A DNA stretch of 64,000 bases from Loripinus fragilis (GCA_964019695.1 OZ026518.1:108286305-108350304), one strand, 5' to 3'. Counted from the stretch's first letter, positions 12,085 to 23,970 are shown. The notes: generated by a model from the sequence alone, not told the origin. Translations and numbers: made by a program.

Positions 12085-13680
12085 TGCTCCCCCCCCCCCC
12101 CTAGGGAATTTTGCAGACATATCCTATCTTGTAGAGAATTGAAAGCCGAGTCTTTTAAGAGATGTTTGCACTCTGTGCTCCGGGGCGTTAGTCTGTAAGA
12201 GCCTGTAACATACGTTACTTAATCAAACTAAGAAAAAGTAAATTGAAAGTTTGGGCTACACATTAAAGACATTAAGATATATATTTTTTTTTAAATCATT
12301 CATATAGTCTGCATACTGGATATCTTAACTACGTATGACAGCCATTTGAAAAAAATTGCGGCTTCCCAAGGTGTCATATGCGTTACATAAATCAGATAAC
12401 CAAGTAAAATTTGCAAGTGTGGCTAACATCATTTACATTCACAATCTCTCTGTGTGCTTTGCAAAATGTTTTTAACCATGTCTGATTAGCTTATGCAATT
12501 GGCTAACAGAAAAATTAAAGTTTGTTTCCCAAGCTTAAATATTTTTTCTGAAATAAGCAATTTAACAACCCTACCCCTACCCAGTTTTAAGGTGAAATGT
12601 TTGGTATTAAAACTAAAGTAAAAATAGTTAAAAAATATTTGCAGTTAATGAATGTGTTTCATTGTTTGGGATTTATTTGCTTATATGAAAAGACTCATAA
12701 ATCTGCAAGTTTGTTGTAAAATTTTTAATATCAGAGGCTGTAACATATGTTACCTGATGTAATAAATGGGCAAGCTCATTGTCTTTACGTAAGATATGCC
12801 TAAAATGTTTTAGTCTCCTCGAGGGAATTTTGCAGACATATTCCTTCTTATAGTACAACTCAAGCTGCATCGAATAAGGGGTGTTTGCACTCTCTATGTT
12901 GGGGCGTTAGTCTGAAACAGCGTGTTACATGCGTTACTATATCAAATAAAGGAAATGTAGATTGAAAGTTTGAGCTAAAATTGTGAAAAAACTCGCAGCT
13001 GTTGGATATCTTACATTGTTTAGGGATTTTAAACTGGCTCCTATGATAAAGACTTATAGATCTGCTAGTTTTCATCAAGTTTTAAAGATTAGAGAGCGTT
13101 ACATATGTTAGCGTGATAAGTAAAATCATCAAACAGTATTTTGACATCAAACTGAGTAAGGGCCTGCTCCATCCTAATCCCCTTTGGAATTCTGCAGACA
13201 AATTGCATCTTATGTAACCATTCAAGGTGCATTTAATAAGAAATGTTTGCACTCTGTAAGTCGGGGCGTTAGCCTGTTACAGCTTGTTACATATGTTACT
13301 ATATCAATTTGTGAATAAGAAATTTGAATGTTTGAGATACCAAAAGAAGACATTAGAATTATCTAATAAATTGACATTCTTATAGTCTTTATACTGGATG
13401 TCTTTACTACATATGGTAGCTGTTTGACATTAATACAGCTAACTGTGGTGTTATGTACGTTACATGAACCTAATTATAATTTAAAAGCTATAATTGTGGC
13501 TATCGTCTTGTAGTTAAACAACTACTATGACTTGGTTTCAAACTGTTTTATTAGATTTTAGAAACATATAGTCAATTGATGAATAGGAAAAACCAAGTTT
13601 GCTATTCTATCTTAAATATGTTGTCTTATAGGAGCTAATACACAGCCCTACTCCCAGTTTTACAGAGAAGTGAATTTTGT
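12085..13680 (+). repeat. Array of a ~350-bp repeat, left (plus) arm
   Basis: Three diverged units start near 12,090, 12,815 and 13,165. Each has the core GAATT(T/C)TGCAGACA, then TGTTTGCACTCT, then GGGGCGTTAG, then the near-palindrome GTTACATATGTTAC or a variant. The same units occur on the minus strand at 22,540-23,970. The LTR retrotransposon was inserted at the inner edge of this arm. No coding sequence found. Confidence 0.65.
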
Positions 13681-13689
13681 TATTACCGT

Positions 13690-14865
13690 TGTCAGGTTGG
13701 TGGTGAGGTCTGGCTATAACCTTGTCGTTAGAGCCCTATGACGACGCCTGAACAATGTTTATAATGGGCGTGCTATGAAGCGACAATGTCTTTAGCTGGA
13801 CAGCCAAAGTTCAGAATATGAACTATGAAACTATGAAAACCCAAGACTAATATAGTCTATAAACGTCAGTAATATGTACAGTAATATGCACAGACAAAAC
13901 GCTCATAACATGAGCTATACGATCATAAATGATCAACACAAATTCTTGGCATGGGACCCAACAACACAAATCAACTACGGTCGCCACGCCAGCAAGATGG
14001 CTGGAGGTATTCTCAGCTTTACAATAGCGCTGAGCAATTTTATATTAACTCTAAACTTAATCGTTTCGAACCCCTGGTTTGAAACACGTTCCAGCCTCAG
14101 TGCTAGGAACGTCACTCAACTTATATGTGTTTTAACGTTATGCTCCAAGCAATAACGTTATAAAGCACCAACTTGTATGGGCTTTAGTTTGCCTGTCTGA
14201 GACAATAGCACATAACCTGGTTTGGATGTTTCCAAACCTACCCATGCGTTCAGCTTGGCTCAATCTATAAATGTTATGCTCCTAGCATATAACGTGATGA
14301 AAGCACCAACTTTTATGGGTTTCGACCTGCCTGTCTGAACCGTATGTGTTCAGCCTAGCTGAACTATGCAAGCGAATTAGGTTGGAGATATAGCGTTTCC
14401 AACCTGATGTTTCAAGCTTCTACATATGACCTTGTCTTTTTATCCGCGTCAACAGGGCACACCGCTTCTTTTTTACCGGTTTTGTGCGCTGTATTTTAAG
14501 AGCGTTATATCACTTGTCATCGCCGGGAAGCCGGGATTTAGTATCGCGACTGTAAACTTATTAACTTATTAAAATTGACTATATATAAGTTAAATTTATT
14601 AATTAAAATTTATGAAACATCGCATCGAGCCACCAACCATCTTGCATAACCTTTCGGTGAAAATATACAACTAAATGATTTATCTACTATTAGACAAAAA
14701 TATATTTAAAACAAACACCTAGATAGCATAAACGATAAAATGCAAAGCAGGGATTTAACATGATTATATTACTTCCCTTACACAGACCAAAACAAGTATA
14801 TGACTTTCACAAAAAAATGATACCAAAAATGAAACAACATATTTACAGCGCAGTTTATCCTGACA
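13690..14865 (-). repeat. 3' LTR
   Basis: Same length (1,176 bp) as the other LTR and about 99% identical by eye. Differences include positions near 13,815-13,825, 13,993-14,005, 14,310 and 14,545-14,585. It is the 3' LTR because the ORF runs on the minus strand. Confidence 0.93.
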
Positions 14866-14890
14866 ACAGCCCCCTTCTCAAGAAAACACT
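14866..14890 (-). other. Polypurine tract next to 3' LTR
   Basis: On the minus strand the sequence just before the 3' LTR reads GAGAAGGGGGCTGT, a purine run where plus-strand priming is expected. The exact priming point is inferred. Confidence 0.6.
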
Positions 14891-14940
14891 TCTGTGTTTT
14901 ATAAACCTCAGGATATATCTGCATCTGACTTCTCATATAT

Positions 14941-17900
14941 CTACTGTCTACTTAAGTAATCCGCACAGACATTGTCTGAGCCCTTAATTGCTTCAACTTT
15001 AAATTGGTAGTTCTGCAGGAATAATGCCCATCGCATTATCCTGCCACTTTCTATCTTACATTTCTGTATGTAAGACAAGGGTGCATGATCTGTCTGTAGC
15101 ACAAACTCTGCACCATACAAATATTTTTGGAACTTTCGTATTCCAAACACAATGGCTAAGCATTCTCTTTCTATAACAGAGTAATTCTTCTCTCTGGGCA
15201 ACAGTTTCTTGCTAGCATATGCTATAGGGAACAAACCATCTTCATATCGTTGTAATAGCGCTGCCCCAACACCTGAATCTGATGCGTCAGCCTGAAGGAT
15301 AAATGGCCTATCAAAGTCTGGCAGCTGAAGTATGGGTGATCTGATGAGCATGTCCTTAAGGGTCTTAAATGAATGCTCGTGTTCTTCCTGCCAGTCAACG
15401 TGTGTTGGGCGACCCTTCTTGGTCAAATCAGTCAATGGCGCTGCAACATCTGAAAAGGCTGGGATGAATCTCCTGTAGTACCCAGCCAGTCCCAAAAAAG
15501 CACGAACCTGCTTCTTTGTCTTCGGGCGCTCAGCATTTCTGATCTTTTCGAGCTTGTCATCCTCCATCTGCAGGATGCCTTTCCCTACAACATGTCCTGT
15601 GAAAGCAATGCTTTCAAATCCTATCAAGCATTTTGATGGTTTCAGAGTCAATCCTGCATCTCTGACTCTGGTGAAAATGTCTCTCAACGTGACAAGATGA
15701 TCATCCCAACGTTTTGTATGGACAAGAATGTCATCAACATGGTTGTCTGCATTGCTACACCCATGCAACAGTTTTCTCATCATTCTGTTAAATGTACTCC
15801 CAGAGTTCACTAATCCAAATGGCATTTTCTTCAACGTATATGACCCATCCGCTGTTGAGAATGCAGTCAGATGTTGTGAACTCTTTTCTACCATGATCTG
15901 CCAAAATCCTTTGCTCAGATCAATTTTGCTAAAAAACTTGTCATCTTTAAGCTTGGACATGATATCCTCAGGATTTCCCATAGGCTCAGTATCAAACTTG
16001 GTCACAAGGTTGATCCGCCTAAAATCTACACAAAATTTGTTTGTGCCATCTTTCTTCTTAACTAGAACTATTGGCGAGTTGTAGTAAGACATGGCTGGCT
16101 CTATGACATCAGCCTCTAGCATAGCCTGGACTTCTTTCTCAACCTCTTGTCTCTTAGCATAGGGTATTTGGTATGGACGAACACGAATTGGACTCTTAGT
16201 CGTCAACTCTATCTTGTGTTCAGCCAGGTGAGTTGTTCCAGGCATATCTGTGAATATACACTGAAATTCTTCAAGCAGTCTTGTCACATCTGCTTGCTGC
16301 TCTGCTGTCAAGCTCTCAGATATCTGCACATCTTTGTATGTTTCTTCTCCCTTCAAACATACTAAGTTAAACAAACTTTCATCATCTACAACGCCTATTT
16401 CTGAGTTTGGCTCAGCCTCTATGATGGCCATACCTGAGATCACAGTATCATCCCTTTCTTCAAACTTTTTCAACAAGTTGATATGGTATGTTCCTACCCT
16501 ATCATCAACTTTCACTTTGTAGTCCATCCTGTTGACTACCTCAACAACTTCGTATGGACCTTTCCACTGTAACATAAGCTTGTTATGGGTTGTAGGTAGA
16601 AGTAAGAGAACCTTGTCTCCCTTCTTGAGTCTTCTCTGCCTAGTAGATTTATCATAGTGATGTTTGTAAACGCTCTGGGCATCATACAAACTGTCTCTAG
16701 CAATCTTGCAAGTTTCTTCAAGCCTGTTACGAAGTTCTAACACATACTGGTATGTGTTTGAAACTTCTGGAGTCTCTTTCTCAGTCCGAAGCTCTTTCAG
16801 AACCTGCATAGGTCCACGAACTGTTCTCCCATAAAGTAGTTCAAACGGTGAGAACCCTGTTGATGCTTGCGGAACTTCTCTGTATGCAAACAGAACTGCA
16901 GATAAATATCTGTCCCAGTCCTTGGGTTTCTCCTGGCACATTTTCTTCAACATACTTTTGAGAACTCCGTTCATTCTTTCACAAAGTCCATTACACTTTG
17001 GGTTATATGGGGTTGTGGACAATTGCTTGAGTGAAATAAGCCTACAGACTTCCTTCATGAGGTCTGAAGTAAATTGGCTGCCCTTGTCACTCAAAATTTC
17101 GGTTGGAAAACCAACCCTAGAGAATACGTCCAGCAAAGCTTCAGCAACCCTCTCTGTTTCAATCCTGGGCAAAGCAACTGCCTCAGGGTACTTTGTAGCA
17201 AAGTCTACTATCGTCAAAATGTATCGGTTACCGTTGTCTGATACTGGTGTGATGGGACCTATCAGATCAACTGCAACAAGGTGAAATGGCACATCCATTA
17301 TTGGCATCTCCCCAAGGGGAACTTTTGTCACCTTTCCTTTAGGAACAGTCTTCTGACATATCTCACATGATCGACAAAACCTAGTTACATCACTGGTGAT
17401 GCCTGGCCAGTGAAAACTAGTTGTGATTCGATCTATTGTCTTCTTGGCTGCTAAATGTCCACCAACTATGGACTCATGAGCAAGGCTCATAACACGTTTT
17501 CTGTGCTCTGATGGCACAACAACTTGTTTCATGATGTTTGAGGTCTGACCTCTGACTTGCTCAAACTCTCTGTACAGAACACCTTTCTGTATTACATATC
17601 TGTATTTACTACCACCCTTTGTGTTCATCTCGCTTGCTTCTTGGGCATATGACCACAACTTTTTCAATGATGTGTCCTCCCTCTGTGCCTTCTGTAGACT
17701 GTCTATGTCTAGAGTCTCAAACTGCGAGCTAGGCACGCTCAAAGCCTTCAAGGGTTTTTTCGCCTTCTCAGCTTGAGCTCGTGTTACTACTGCTGCAGCA
17801 ACACTTTCAGGCAATGGTTCAGACCCCTCATGTCTCGACCATCGCTGATCTGGAGTATCAGAAACTCCATCAATATTTCCCAGTACTAAGTCACATATCA

Positions 17901-19365
17901 ATGAGGTCAGCACCATGGCTTCCAACGAACCTCTATAATAGGGTGTATCTATTTCTATCAGTGCTGCTGGAACTATTTTAGCTTGGCCATCAATCGTTAT
18001 CATGACAAACCTTTTGTCAAGCATCTGGTCTTCAGACACCAAGTCTTTTCGAACTGCAGCCAACTCACAGCCTGTATCACGCAGCACTCTAACCTCAGTA
18101 TCTCCTACGAACCCTGTCTGTAGGTTTAAATTTCTCTCTCCATCTAGAGAGTCTATGGTGCATCCACCAGCTATAATTGGCACTGACTGGCCATTTGCAA
18201 GTTGCAACTCCCCATCTTGAATGCATTCTCGCACCGCAGGGCTTGGTTCAACTGTCAGTGACATACACACAGCTGAGACCTTGTGTCTGTCTAGAGACTG
18301 GTCTCGGCTTCTTGACTTATTTTGCCTCCAACCCCTGCTTGAAGACTTATTGCTTGAGTCTTCATATACAACAGCTGCTCCACTTATCTTCTTTTGATCA
18401 TTCTTCCTGCAGTCTCGGGCAAAGTGTCCCTCCTTTCTGCATATGAAACAAACAGGTTTCTGTCCGCTTGGTCTATGAGCTTGTGGTGGTTTGGAAGCTG
18501 AGCTGGCAACTGGCCTCTGTGGCTGTTTGTTGTATGCTCCGTTGCTCAGCTTATTTGGTCTCCTAGATGCGATGGAGCCACCATGTGCTTCTATGTACTG
18601 TTCAGCATATTTAGTCACCTCAGCTCTAGACTTCAGCATTCTCTCTTTCAAAAACAACGCTAACTCAAGTGAGCAAGTTTGTATAAACTGCTCTCTTATG
18701 ATCAAATCCACTAAACTCTCAAACGTCCCATCAACTTCAGCCATCTCTGCCCATCTACTAAAGTAACGTACAAGCCTAGCCATAAACTGAAATACAGTTT
18801 CGCCTTGCTCTGGCTTACTGTCACGAAACTTCAACCTGAACCCTTCCTCTGTCAACTGATAACGTTTCAGCACAGCTTTCTTCAACGCTGGGTAGTCGTC
18901 AGCTTGCTCAGGTGGCATGCTGGTATAAACTTCTAGCCCCTTCCCAGTCAGAAGTGAGCTCAGACTAACTGCCCACGTATCTTCTCTCCAAACCTGACTT
19001 CTGGCAAATCGTTCAAAACGTTCAATATAAGCGTCCATGTCATCTTTGTGTTCTTCAAACTTTGGCAGTTTTGGTCGTAGAGACTTACTGCCCATCTCAG
19101 ACTTTGAAACCCCTGTCGCAGCACAAAGCTTCAGCAGTTCCATCTCTCTTTCCTGCTCCTCACGCTTTAACGATGCCTGTTTCTCCAGCCTTTCTTCCTC
19201 AAGCTTCAAACGTTCAAACTCCAGCCTATTTTTCTCATCTTCTCGCCTGAGCATACGCTCTTCCCTGTCCAAAAATTCCTTCTCTCTCTTCTCAACATAT
19301 TCCTGTAGTTCTGACCCTGTCAAGCCCATGCGTTCTCCAGCCCCTATCCATTTATCACGATCCAT
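14941..19365 (-). CDS. Gag-Pol polyprotein of Gmr1-like retrotransposon
   Basis: Uninterrupted 1,474 codons that start with ATG 69 nt inside the 5' LTR. Visible parts in order: charged coiled coil (about residues 12-80); Gag/capsid domain (about 100-265) whose second half (SLVDLIIREQF) resembles the vertebrate SCAN domain; zinc knuckle C306-x2-C-x4-H-x4-C319; protease DTG at 430-432; integrase HHCC zinc site (H630, H637, C664, C667) and catalytic D700, D760, E796 with 35 residues between the last two; GPY module near 936; RT with PFGLVNSGSTF and HVDD at 1209-1212 (His where Tyr is usual); RNase H with D1360, E1399 and D1426. All catalytic positions I can judge are present. Gag and Pol share one frame, so Gag excess would need regulation by another means than frameshifting. 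The product would form particles, copy its RNA and integrate. Confidence 0.93.
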   Translation of the reverse strand: MDRDKWIGAGERMGLTGSELQEYVEKREKEFLDREERMLRREDEKNRLEFERLKLEEERLEKQASLKREEQEREMELLKLCAATGVSKSEMGSKSLRPKLPKFEEHKDDMDAYIERFERFARSQVWREDTWAVSLSSLLTGKGLEVYTSMPPEQADDYPALKKAVLKRYQLTEEGFRLKFRDSKPEQGETVFQFMARLVRYFSRWAEMAEVDGTFESLVDLIIREQFIQTCSLELALFLKERMLKSRAEVTKYAEQYIEAHGGSIASRRPNKLSNGAYNKQPQRPVASSASKPPQAHRPSGQKPVCFICRKEGHFARDCRKNDQKKISGAAVVYEDSSNKSSSRGWRQNKSRSRDQSLDRHKVSAVCMSLTVEPSPAVRECIQDGELQLANGQSVPIIAGGCTIDSLDGERNLNLQTGFVGDTEVRVLRDTGCELAAVRKDLVSEDQMLDKRFVMITIDGQAKIVPAALIEIDTPYYRGSLEAMVLTSLICDLVLGNIDGVSDTPDQRWSRHEGSEPLPESVAAAVVTRAQAEKAKKPLKALSVPSSQFETLDIDSLQKAQREDTSLKKLWSYAQEASEMNTKGGSKYRYVIQKGVLYREFEQVRGQTSNIMKQVVVPSEHRKRVMSLAHESIVGGHLAAKKTIDRITTSFHWPGITSDVTRFCRSCEICQKTVPKGKVTKVPLGEMPIMDVPFHLVAVDLIGPITPVSDNGNRYILTIVDFATKYPEAVALPRIETERVAEALLDVFSRVGFPTEILSDKGSQFTSDLMKEVCRLISLKQLSTTPYNPKCNGLCERMNGVLKSMLKKMCQEKPKDWDRYLSAVLFAYREVPQASTGFSPFELLYGRTVRGPMQVLKELRTEKETPEVSNTYQYVLELRNRLEETCKIARDSLYDAQSVYKHHYDKSTRQRRLKKGDKVLLLLPTTHNKLMLQWKGPYEVVEVVNRMDYKVKVDDRVGTYHINLLKKFEERDDTVISGMAIIEAEPNSEIGVVDDESLFNLVCLKGEETYKDVQISESLTAEQQADVTRLLEEFQCIFTDMPGTTHLAEHKIELTTKSPIRVRPYQIPYAKRQEVEKEVQAMLEADVIEPAMSYYNSPIVLVKKKDGTNKFCVDFRRINLVTKFDTEPMGNPEDIMSKLKDDKFFSKIDLSKGFWQIMVEKSSQHLTAFSTADGSYTLKKMPFGLVNSGSTFNRMMRKLLHGCSNADNHVDDILVHTKRWDDHLVTLRDIFTRVRDAGLTLKPSKCLIGFESIAFTGHVVGKGILQMEDDKLEKIRNAERPKTKKQVRAFLGLAGYYRRFIPAFSDVAAPLTDLTKKGRPTHVDWQEEHEHSFKTLKDMLIRSPILQLPDFDRPFILQADASDSGVGAALLQRYEDGLFPIAYASKKLLPREKNYSVIERECLAIVFGIRKFQKYLYGAEFVLQTDHAPLSYIQKCKIESGRIMRWALFLQNYQFKVEAIKGSDNVCADYLSRQ

Positions 19366-19412
19366 AATGCTTGAAACAATGAGTTCTAGCTGTATAAAAC
19401 TTCCTAAGCACT

Positions 19413-19431
19413 ATCCCGGACGAGCCCCCCA
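19413..19431 (-). other. Primer-binding site, tRNA-Pro type
   Basis: On the minus strand the 19 nt TGGGGGGCTCGTCCGGGAT lie 3 nt inside the 5' LTR. This matches, with one extra G, the proline-tRNA primer site well known from murine leukaemia virus, so minus-strand DNA is probably primed by tRNA-Pro. Confidence 0.8.
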
Positions 19432-19434
19432 AGT

Positions 19435-20610
19435 TGTCAGGTTGGTGGTGAGGTCTGGCTATAACCTTGTCGTTAGAGCCCTATGACGACGCCTGAACAA
19501 TGTTTATAATGGGCGTGCTATGAAGCGACAATGTCTTTAGCTGGACAGCCAAAGTTCAGCATATGAAATATGAAACTATGAAAACCCAAGACTAATATAG
19601 TCTATAAACGTCAGTAATATGTACAGTAATATGCACAGACAAAACGCTCATAACATGAGCTATACGATCATAAATGATCAACACAAATTCTTGGCATGGG
19701 ACCCAACAACACAAATCAACTACGGTCGCCACGCCAGGAAGATGGCTTGAGGTATTCTCAGCTTTACAATAGCGCTGAGCAATTTTATATTAACTCTAAA
19801 CTTAATCGTTTCGAACCCCTGGTTTGAAACACGTTCCAGCCTCAGTGCTAGGAACGTCACTCAACTTATATGTGTTTTAACGTTATGCTCCAAGCAATAA
19901 CGTTATAAAGCACCAACTTGTATGGGCTTTAGTTTGCCTGTCTGAGACAATAGCACATAACCTGGTTTGGATGTTTCCAAACCTACCCATGCGTTCAGCT
20001 TGGCTCAATCTATAAATGTTATGCTCCTAGCATATAACGTGATGAAAGCACCAGCTTGTATGGGTTTCGACCTGCCTGTCTGAACCGTATGTGTTCAGCC
20101 TAGCTGAACTATGCAAGCGAATTAGGTTGGAGATATAGCGTTTCCAACCTGATGTTTCAAGCTTCTACATATGACCTTGTCTTTTTATCCGCGTCAACAG
20201 GGCACACCGCTTCTTTTTTACCGGTTTTGTGCGCTGTATTTTAAGAGCGTTATATCACTTGTCATCGCCGGGAAGCCGGGATTTAGTATCGCGCCTGTAA
20301 ACTTATTAACTTATTAAAATTGACTATGTATAAGTTAAATTTATTAATTAAAATTTATGAAACATCGCATCGAGCCACCAACCATCTTGCATAACCTTTC
20401 GGTGAAAATATACAACTAAATGATTTATCTACTATTAGACAAAAATATATTTAAGACAAACACCTAGATAGCATAAACGATAAAATGCAAAGCAGGGATT
20501 TAACATGATTATATTACTTCCCTTACACAGACCAAAACAAGTATATGACTTTCACAAAAAAATGATACCAAAAATGAAACAACATATTTACAGCGCAGTT
20601 TATCCTGACA
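19435..20610 (-). repeat. 5' LTR
   Basis: The copy upstream of the Gag-Pol ORF in the direction of transcription. It should carry the promoter, but I cannot place the start site. Followed on the plus strand by ACCGT, the target duplication. Confidence 0.93.
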
Positions 20611-20615
20611 ACCGT

Positions 20616-22539
20616 TTAAGTAAAACACATGAAAGCTATTACAGCGTGTGGATATTTTTCATTTTCTTAGTCTGTCTTTCTCATATATCTACAAGATGTC
20701 ATTAAGTTAAAGATCAGGACACTTAATATGTACTTATAAGTCTTTGGTGCCAAAACACTAGAAATTATATTCATTTCTGATTATCAAGCCCATTGACTGG
20801 TGTTACAGATGTTATCAATGACCTTTTGGACACATTTCCTAATACTGTGCATATAATGCTAAATATAGAGCCACAAATAGAAAAGATAGTTTTACATTTT
20901 TACAAGAAAATACAATAAATTAAATGGTCCAAACTATTTTTCATCGATTTAACACTCATGTTAAACGTTTGTCGTTGTCTGCTTCTGTGGTAATCATTAT
21001 TATCACACGCCTCCTTGCAACTAGAAGAATCATCACACAATATGTCAATCATTTACTGTTATTCAATTGTACCACCAGTCCACTCAAAATTGATGAGCCA
21101 TCATCAGCTTTCCAATTTTGCCATTTATGGCTTGGAACATTCGGAAACTGATATGAATTCACATAGTTGGCTCTTTGAGTATGTGTTTCAAGTGATACTC
21201 TGCAAGTAGGAGAAAGACTAAAGCTTTACAAGGAGGAAAACTATGCCATTAAGAGCAATGAGTACCTGGACTGATGTACCTTGATATTTCTGTGATAAAG
21301 AATCATATCTTAGCTGGTTAACTTTTATAAATGTAGCCTTTTCATACATGCAACCCTCATATTTTCATCTAATAATGTCTCTGCACTTATTATCTTTCCC
21401 CAAGCATTCAAAAACTTATTTGAAGTCTTAGTACTTCTGAAGTGCTGAAACCGAGGTAACTCTTTCCCTTCAGATAAACGAACTAGATGTGTCACAGCAG
21501 GTAAAGCAATGAAATGCAGGATGAACAGAGCGCAAATTAGACCCTTTCAATTTAATGATTCACTAAGTTTCTAAGATAAGAGCTCTTATTAAATGATGTA
21601 ACATATATATCTCGTCATAATAAATGAGCAAGGGCATTGTCCTGACATCCTGACATCCTTTTTTATTACACAGTCAGATGCAAGTGTTTTCAATTTCAGT
21701 GTTTTCAATGGATCATGAAATGAGGCACCATATCAACTTGTTTACTCTGTATAAATCTTCCAAAGAGCATAATATAGAACTACTGGTTATCCCATTCTAC
21801 CTATAGTCCACTTTCCTTCTTTTGAATGCAACAGCTAATGAATTGGCTGCAAAAACTGAGAAATCATAGGTTTTACATTATTTCAAGACATGTACTGACA
21901 TCAAAAAACAACCAACTGCAAACATAATTGATGGCAATGTCCAACTTCATATTCTTTCTCTTATACCAGATAACTTTCAAGGTGTAAAAGAAACTGTTTC
22001 AGACGGCCTGCCAAAACCATCAAGAGTCAACATTGTAACTAAAGAAAACTTATAAAGTTCTTTGGGCGCAGCAAAATACTATTGATCTAAGACCTGAGGA
22101 CTTAAGCACCAAAAGACTTGATAGGTTCCATGGCAAATGATGCAAAAAAACAGCCTATCAAATTTCTGCTTGACCAATGACAGAAATCTTAAAGTATTCT
22201 TAGAGGTATACGGTAGAGACATAGATTTTGCAAAATCAGAGCAAAATTATCATTTGACTAGCACGGATGCAGAGGCAGCTGCAGTTAGATTGCTCTTGCC
22301 ACTTCACAAGAAGAGATATATACCAGAGTCATACTCCATTGTATGCATATATGTGAAATGGCATTAAACCCATATTTAATCAGGTGTTTGATCCCATGAC
22401 ACTGACATGCTGTTTCTGCTTTTGAAGAATGCTAAGGATTCAAGTTTGGCTGAGTCAAATTGTTTGGCGCTGGCACTGGCCACACATACAAAGAAAATTA
22501 AGTCTTTTGATGGCTAAAGAGGAGGATCACACGAAATGC
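20616..22539. other. AT-rich interior between the inverted arrays; no recognisable gene
   Basis: Short open stretches (for example around 21,900-22,370 on the plus strand) have somewhat protein-like composition broken by stops. They could be remains of a transposase belonging to the element whose arms are at 12.1-13.7 and 22.5-24.0 kb, but I recognise no family. Confidence 0.35.
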
Positions 22540-23970
22540 TTATAAGTGATGTTTGTCACAATTACCAATTTAAAAAGTAATCTTAATTAATGTAACACAT
22601 ATAACACCATAGGAAGATGTATATTTGTTAAAAAATCTTTTCTTATGTATCAAAGGTATTCAGCATGCAAACTACATGAATAATTCAAATAAACAGATAG
22701 TTTTATGTCTTCTTTCTGTTTCTCAGACTTTCAATTCATTTATTCTTAAATTGATATGGTAACATACGTATCATACCATTACAGGCTAACCCCCTAGTTA
22801 ATAGAGTGCAAACATATCTTATTTGATGCAGCATGAATTGTTCTTTAAGGTAGGATATGTCTGCACAATTCCCAAAGGGGCGGAGAGGAACAGGATTGTA
22901 CTCAGTTTGCAGTCCTAATACAATGATTCTACTGGTTGTGATGAATGGGTGATTATTTTGCAAATGAAGCAGACACTATGATAGACATTGTGAGGGTGAC
23001 TTTAATAAAGATTGTTTTTGAATAATTTCATTTATAGGAATGTTTATTAAATTGTGTCATTTAAATGAGAACTATTATTTTCTATCTATATGTCTATATA
23101 TTTTGATATTATAGGCATTAGGAAATATGTGATTAAAAAGGTTATATATAACATAGGTAACACAATTCCATGGGCCTGTTATCAGCAATGACTAATTACT
23201 AAGACTAAGGTACCAGAGGCTAGAGATTAATAGGAAAACATGTGAAAAACGGTATTTTTCTGAAATATCATCTCTTACTTCCAAGAAAATTTCCCAGCTC
23301 AATCATTATGCCATGTATATACGTTACATACTTTAATAAGTGCTCTGATCCTGATGTCAAACTTGCAAATGTATGATTCTTTATTGCATTAGCAAGACAG
23401 CGCCAAAAATGTAAGATATCCACGAGCCTCAATTATTTTCATATATTTTTCTTCAATAATAGATACCAAAATTGGATACATAAAATTGGGGGTAGGGTTG
23501 TTTAATAGCTCATATAAAACAATGTATTTGAGATAGAAAAGCAAACTTTGTTTTTTCTATTAGTCAAATGAGTATTTTAGTAATCTAAGATTAAAAACAC
23601 TTGTAAAAATGCACAAATCGTCTGTAAAATGAATGATGTTAGTCACAATTTCAACTTTCAAAGGGAAATTTAATGTATGTCACGCATATAACACCATTGA
23701 AGGCTGTAATTTTGTTTTAAAATGCTGCTTTTATGTAGCTTAGGCATCCAGCTTGCAAACTACATAAGAAATTTGAATAATTAGATGGTTTAATGTCTTC
23801 TTTCTGTAGCTCAAACTTTCATTTTGATTTTTTCCTTAGTTTGTTACAGTAACATATGTAACAGGCTGTCAGAGACTAACGCCCCGGAGCACAGAGTGCA
23901 AACATCTCTTAAAAGATGCGGCTTGAAATTTTCTTCAAGATAGGATATGTCTGCGAAATTCCCTAGGGGG
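22540..23970 (-). repeat. Array of the ~350-bp repeat, right (minus) arm
   Basis: Units read on the minus strand begin near 23,965 and 22,905, with the same landmarks as the left arm: CCTAGGGAATTTCGCAGACA, TGTTTGCACTCTGTGCTCCG, GGCGTTAGTC, CCTGTTACATATGTTAC. The outermost unit aligns to 12,090-12,660 for about 550 bp in inverted orientation, so the two arms look like the ends of one foldback-type element. Confidence 0.6.

Larger units (their letters stand above)
13690..20610 (-). mobile_element. Full-length Gmr1-like Ty3/gypsy LTR retrotransposon
   Basis: Two 1,176-bp LTRs flank a single Gag-Pol ORF on the minus strand. The insertion is bounded by the 5-bp target duplication ACCGT (13,685-13,689 and 20,611-20,615). 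LTR ends are TGTCAGG...CCTGACA. By eye the two LTRs differ at about nine positions, so the insertion is recent. The pol order PR-INT-RT-RNaseH is unlike most Ty3/gypsy elements and matches the Gmr1 clade, described by Goodwin and Poulter as gypsy-like with copia-like order. It is potentially autonomous. No env-like ORF is present. Confidence 0.93.

Noticed and set aside
14760..14987. Short plus-strand frame beginning in each LTR
   Set aside because: It lies in LTR sequence antisense to the element and changes after the LTR end. No motif.
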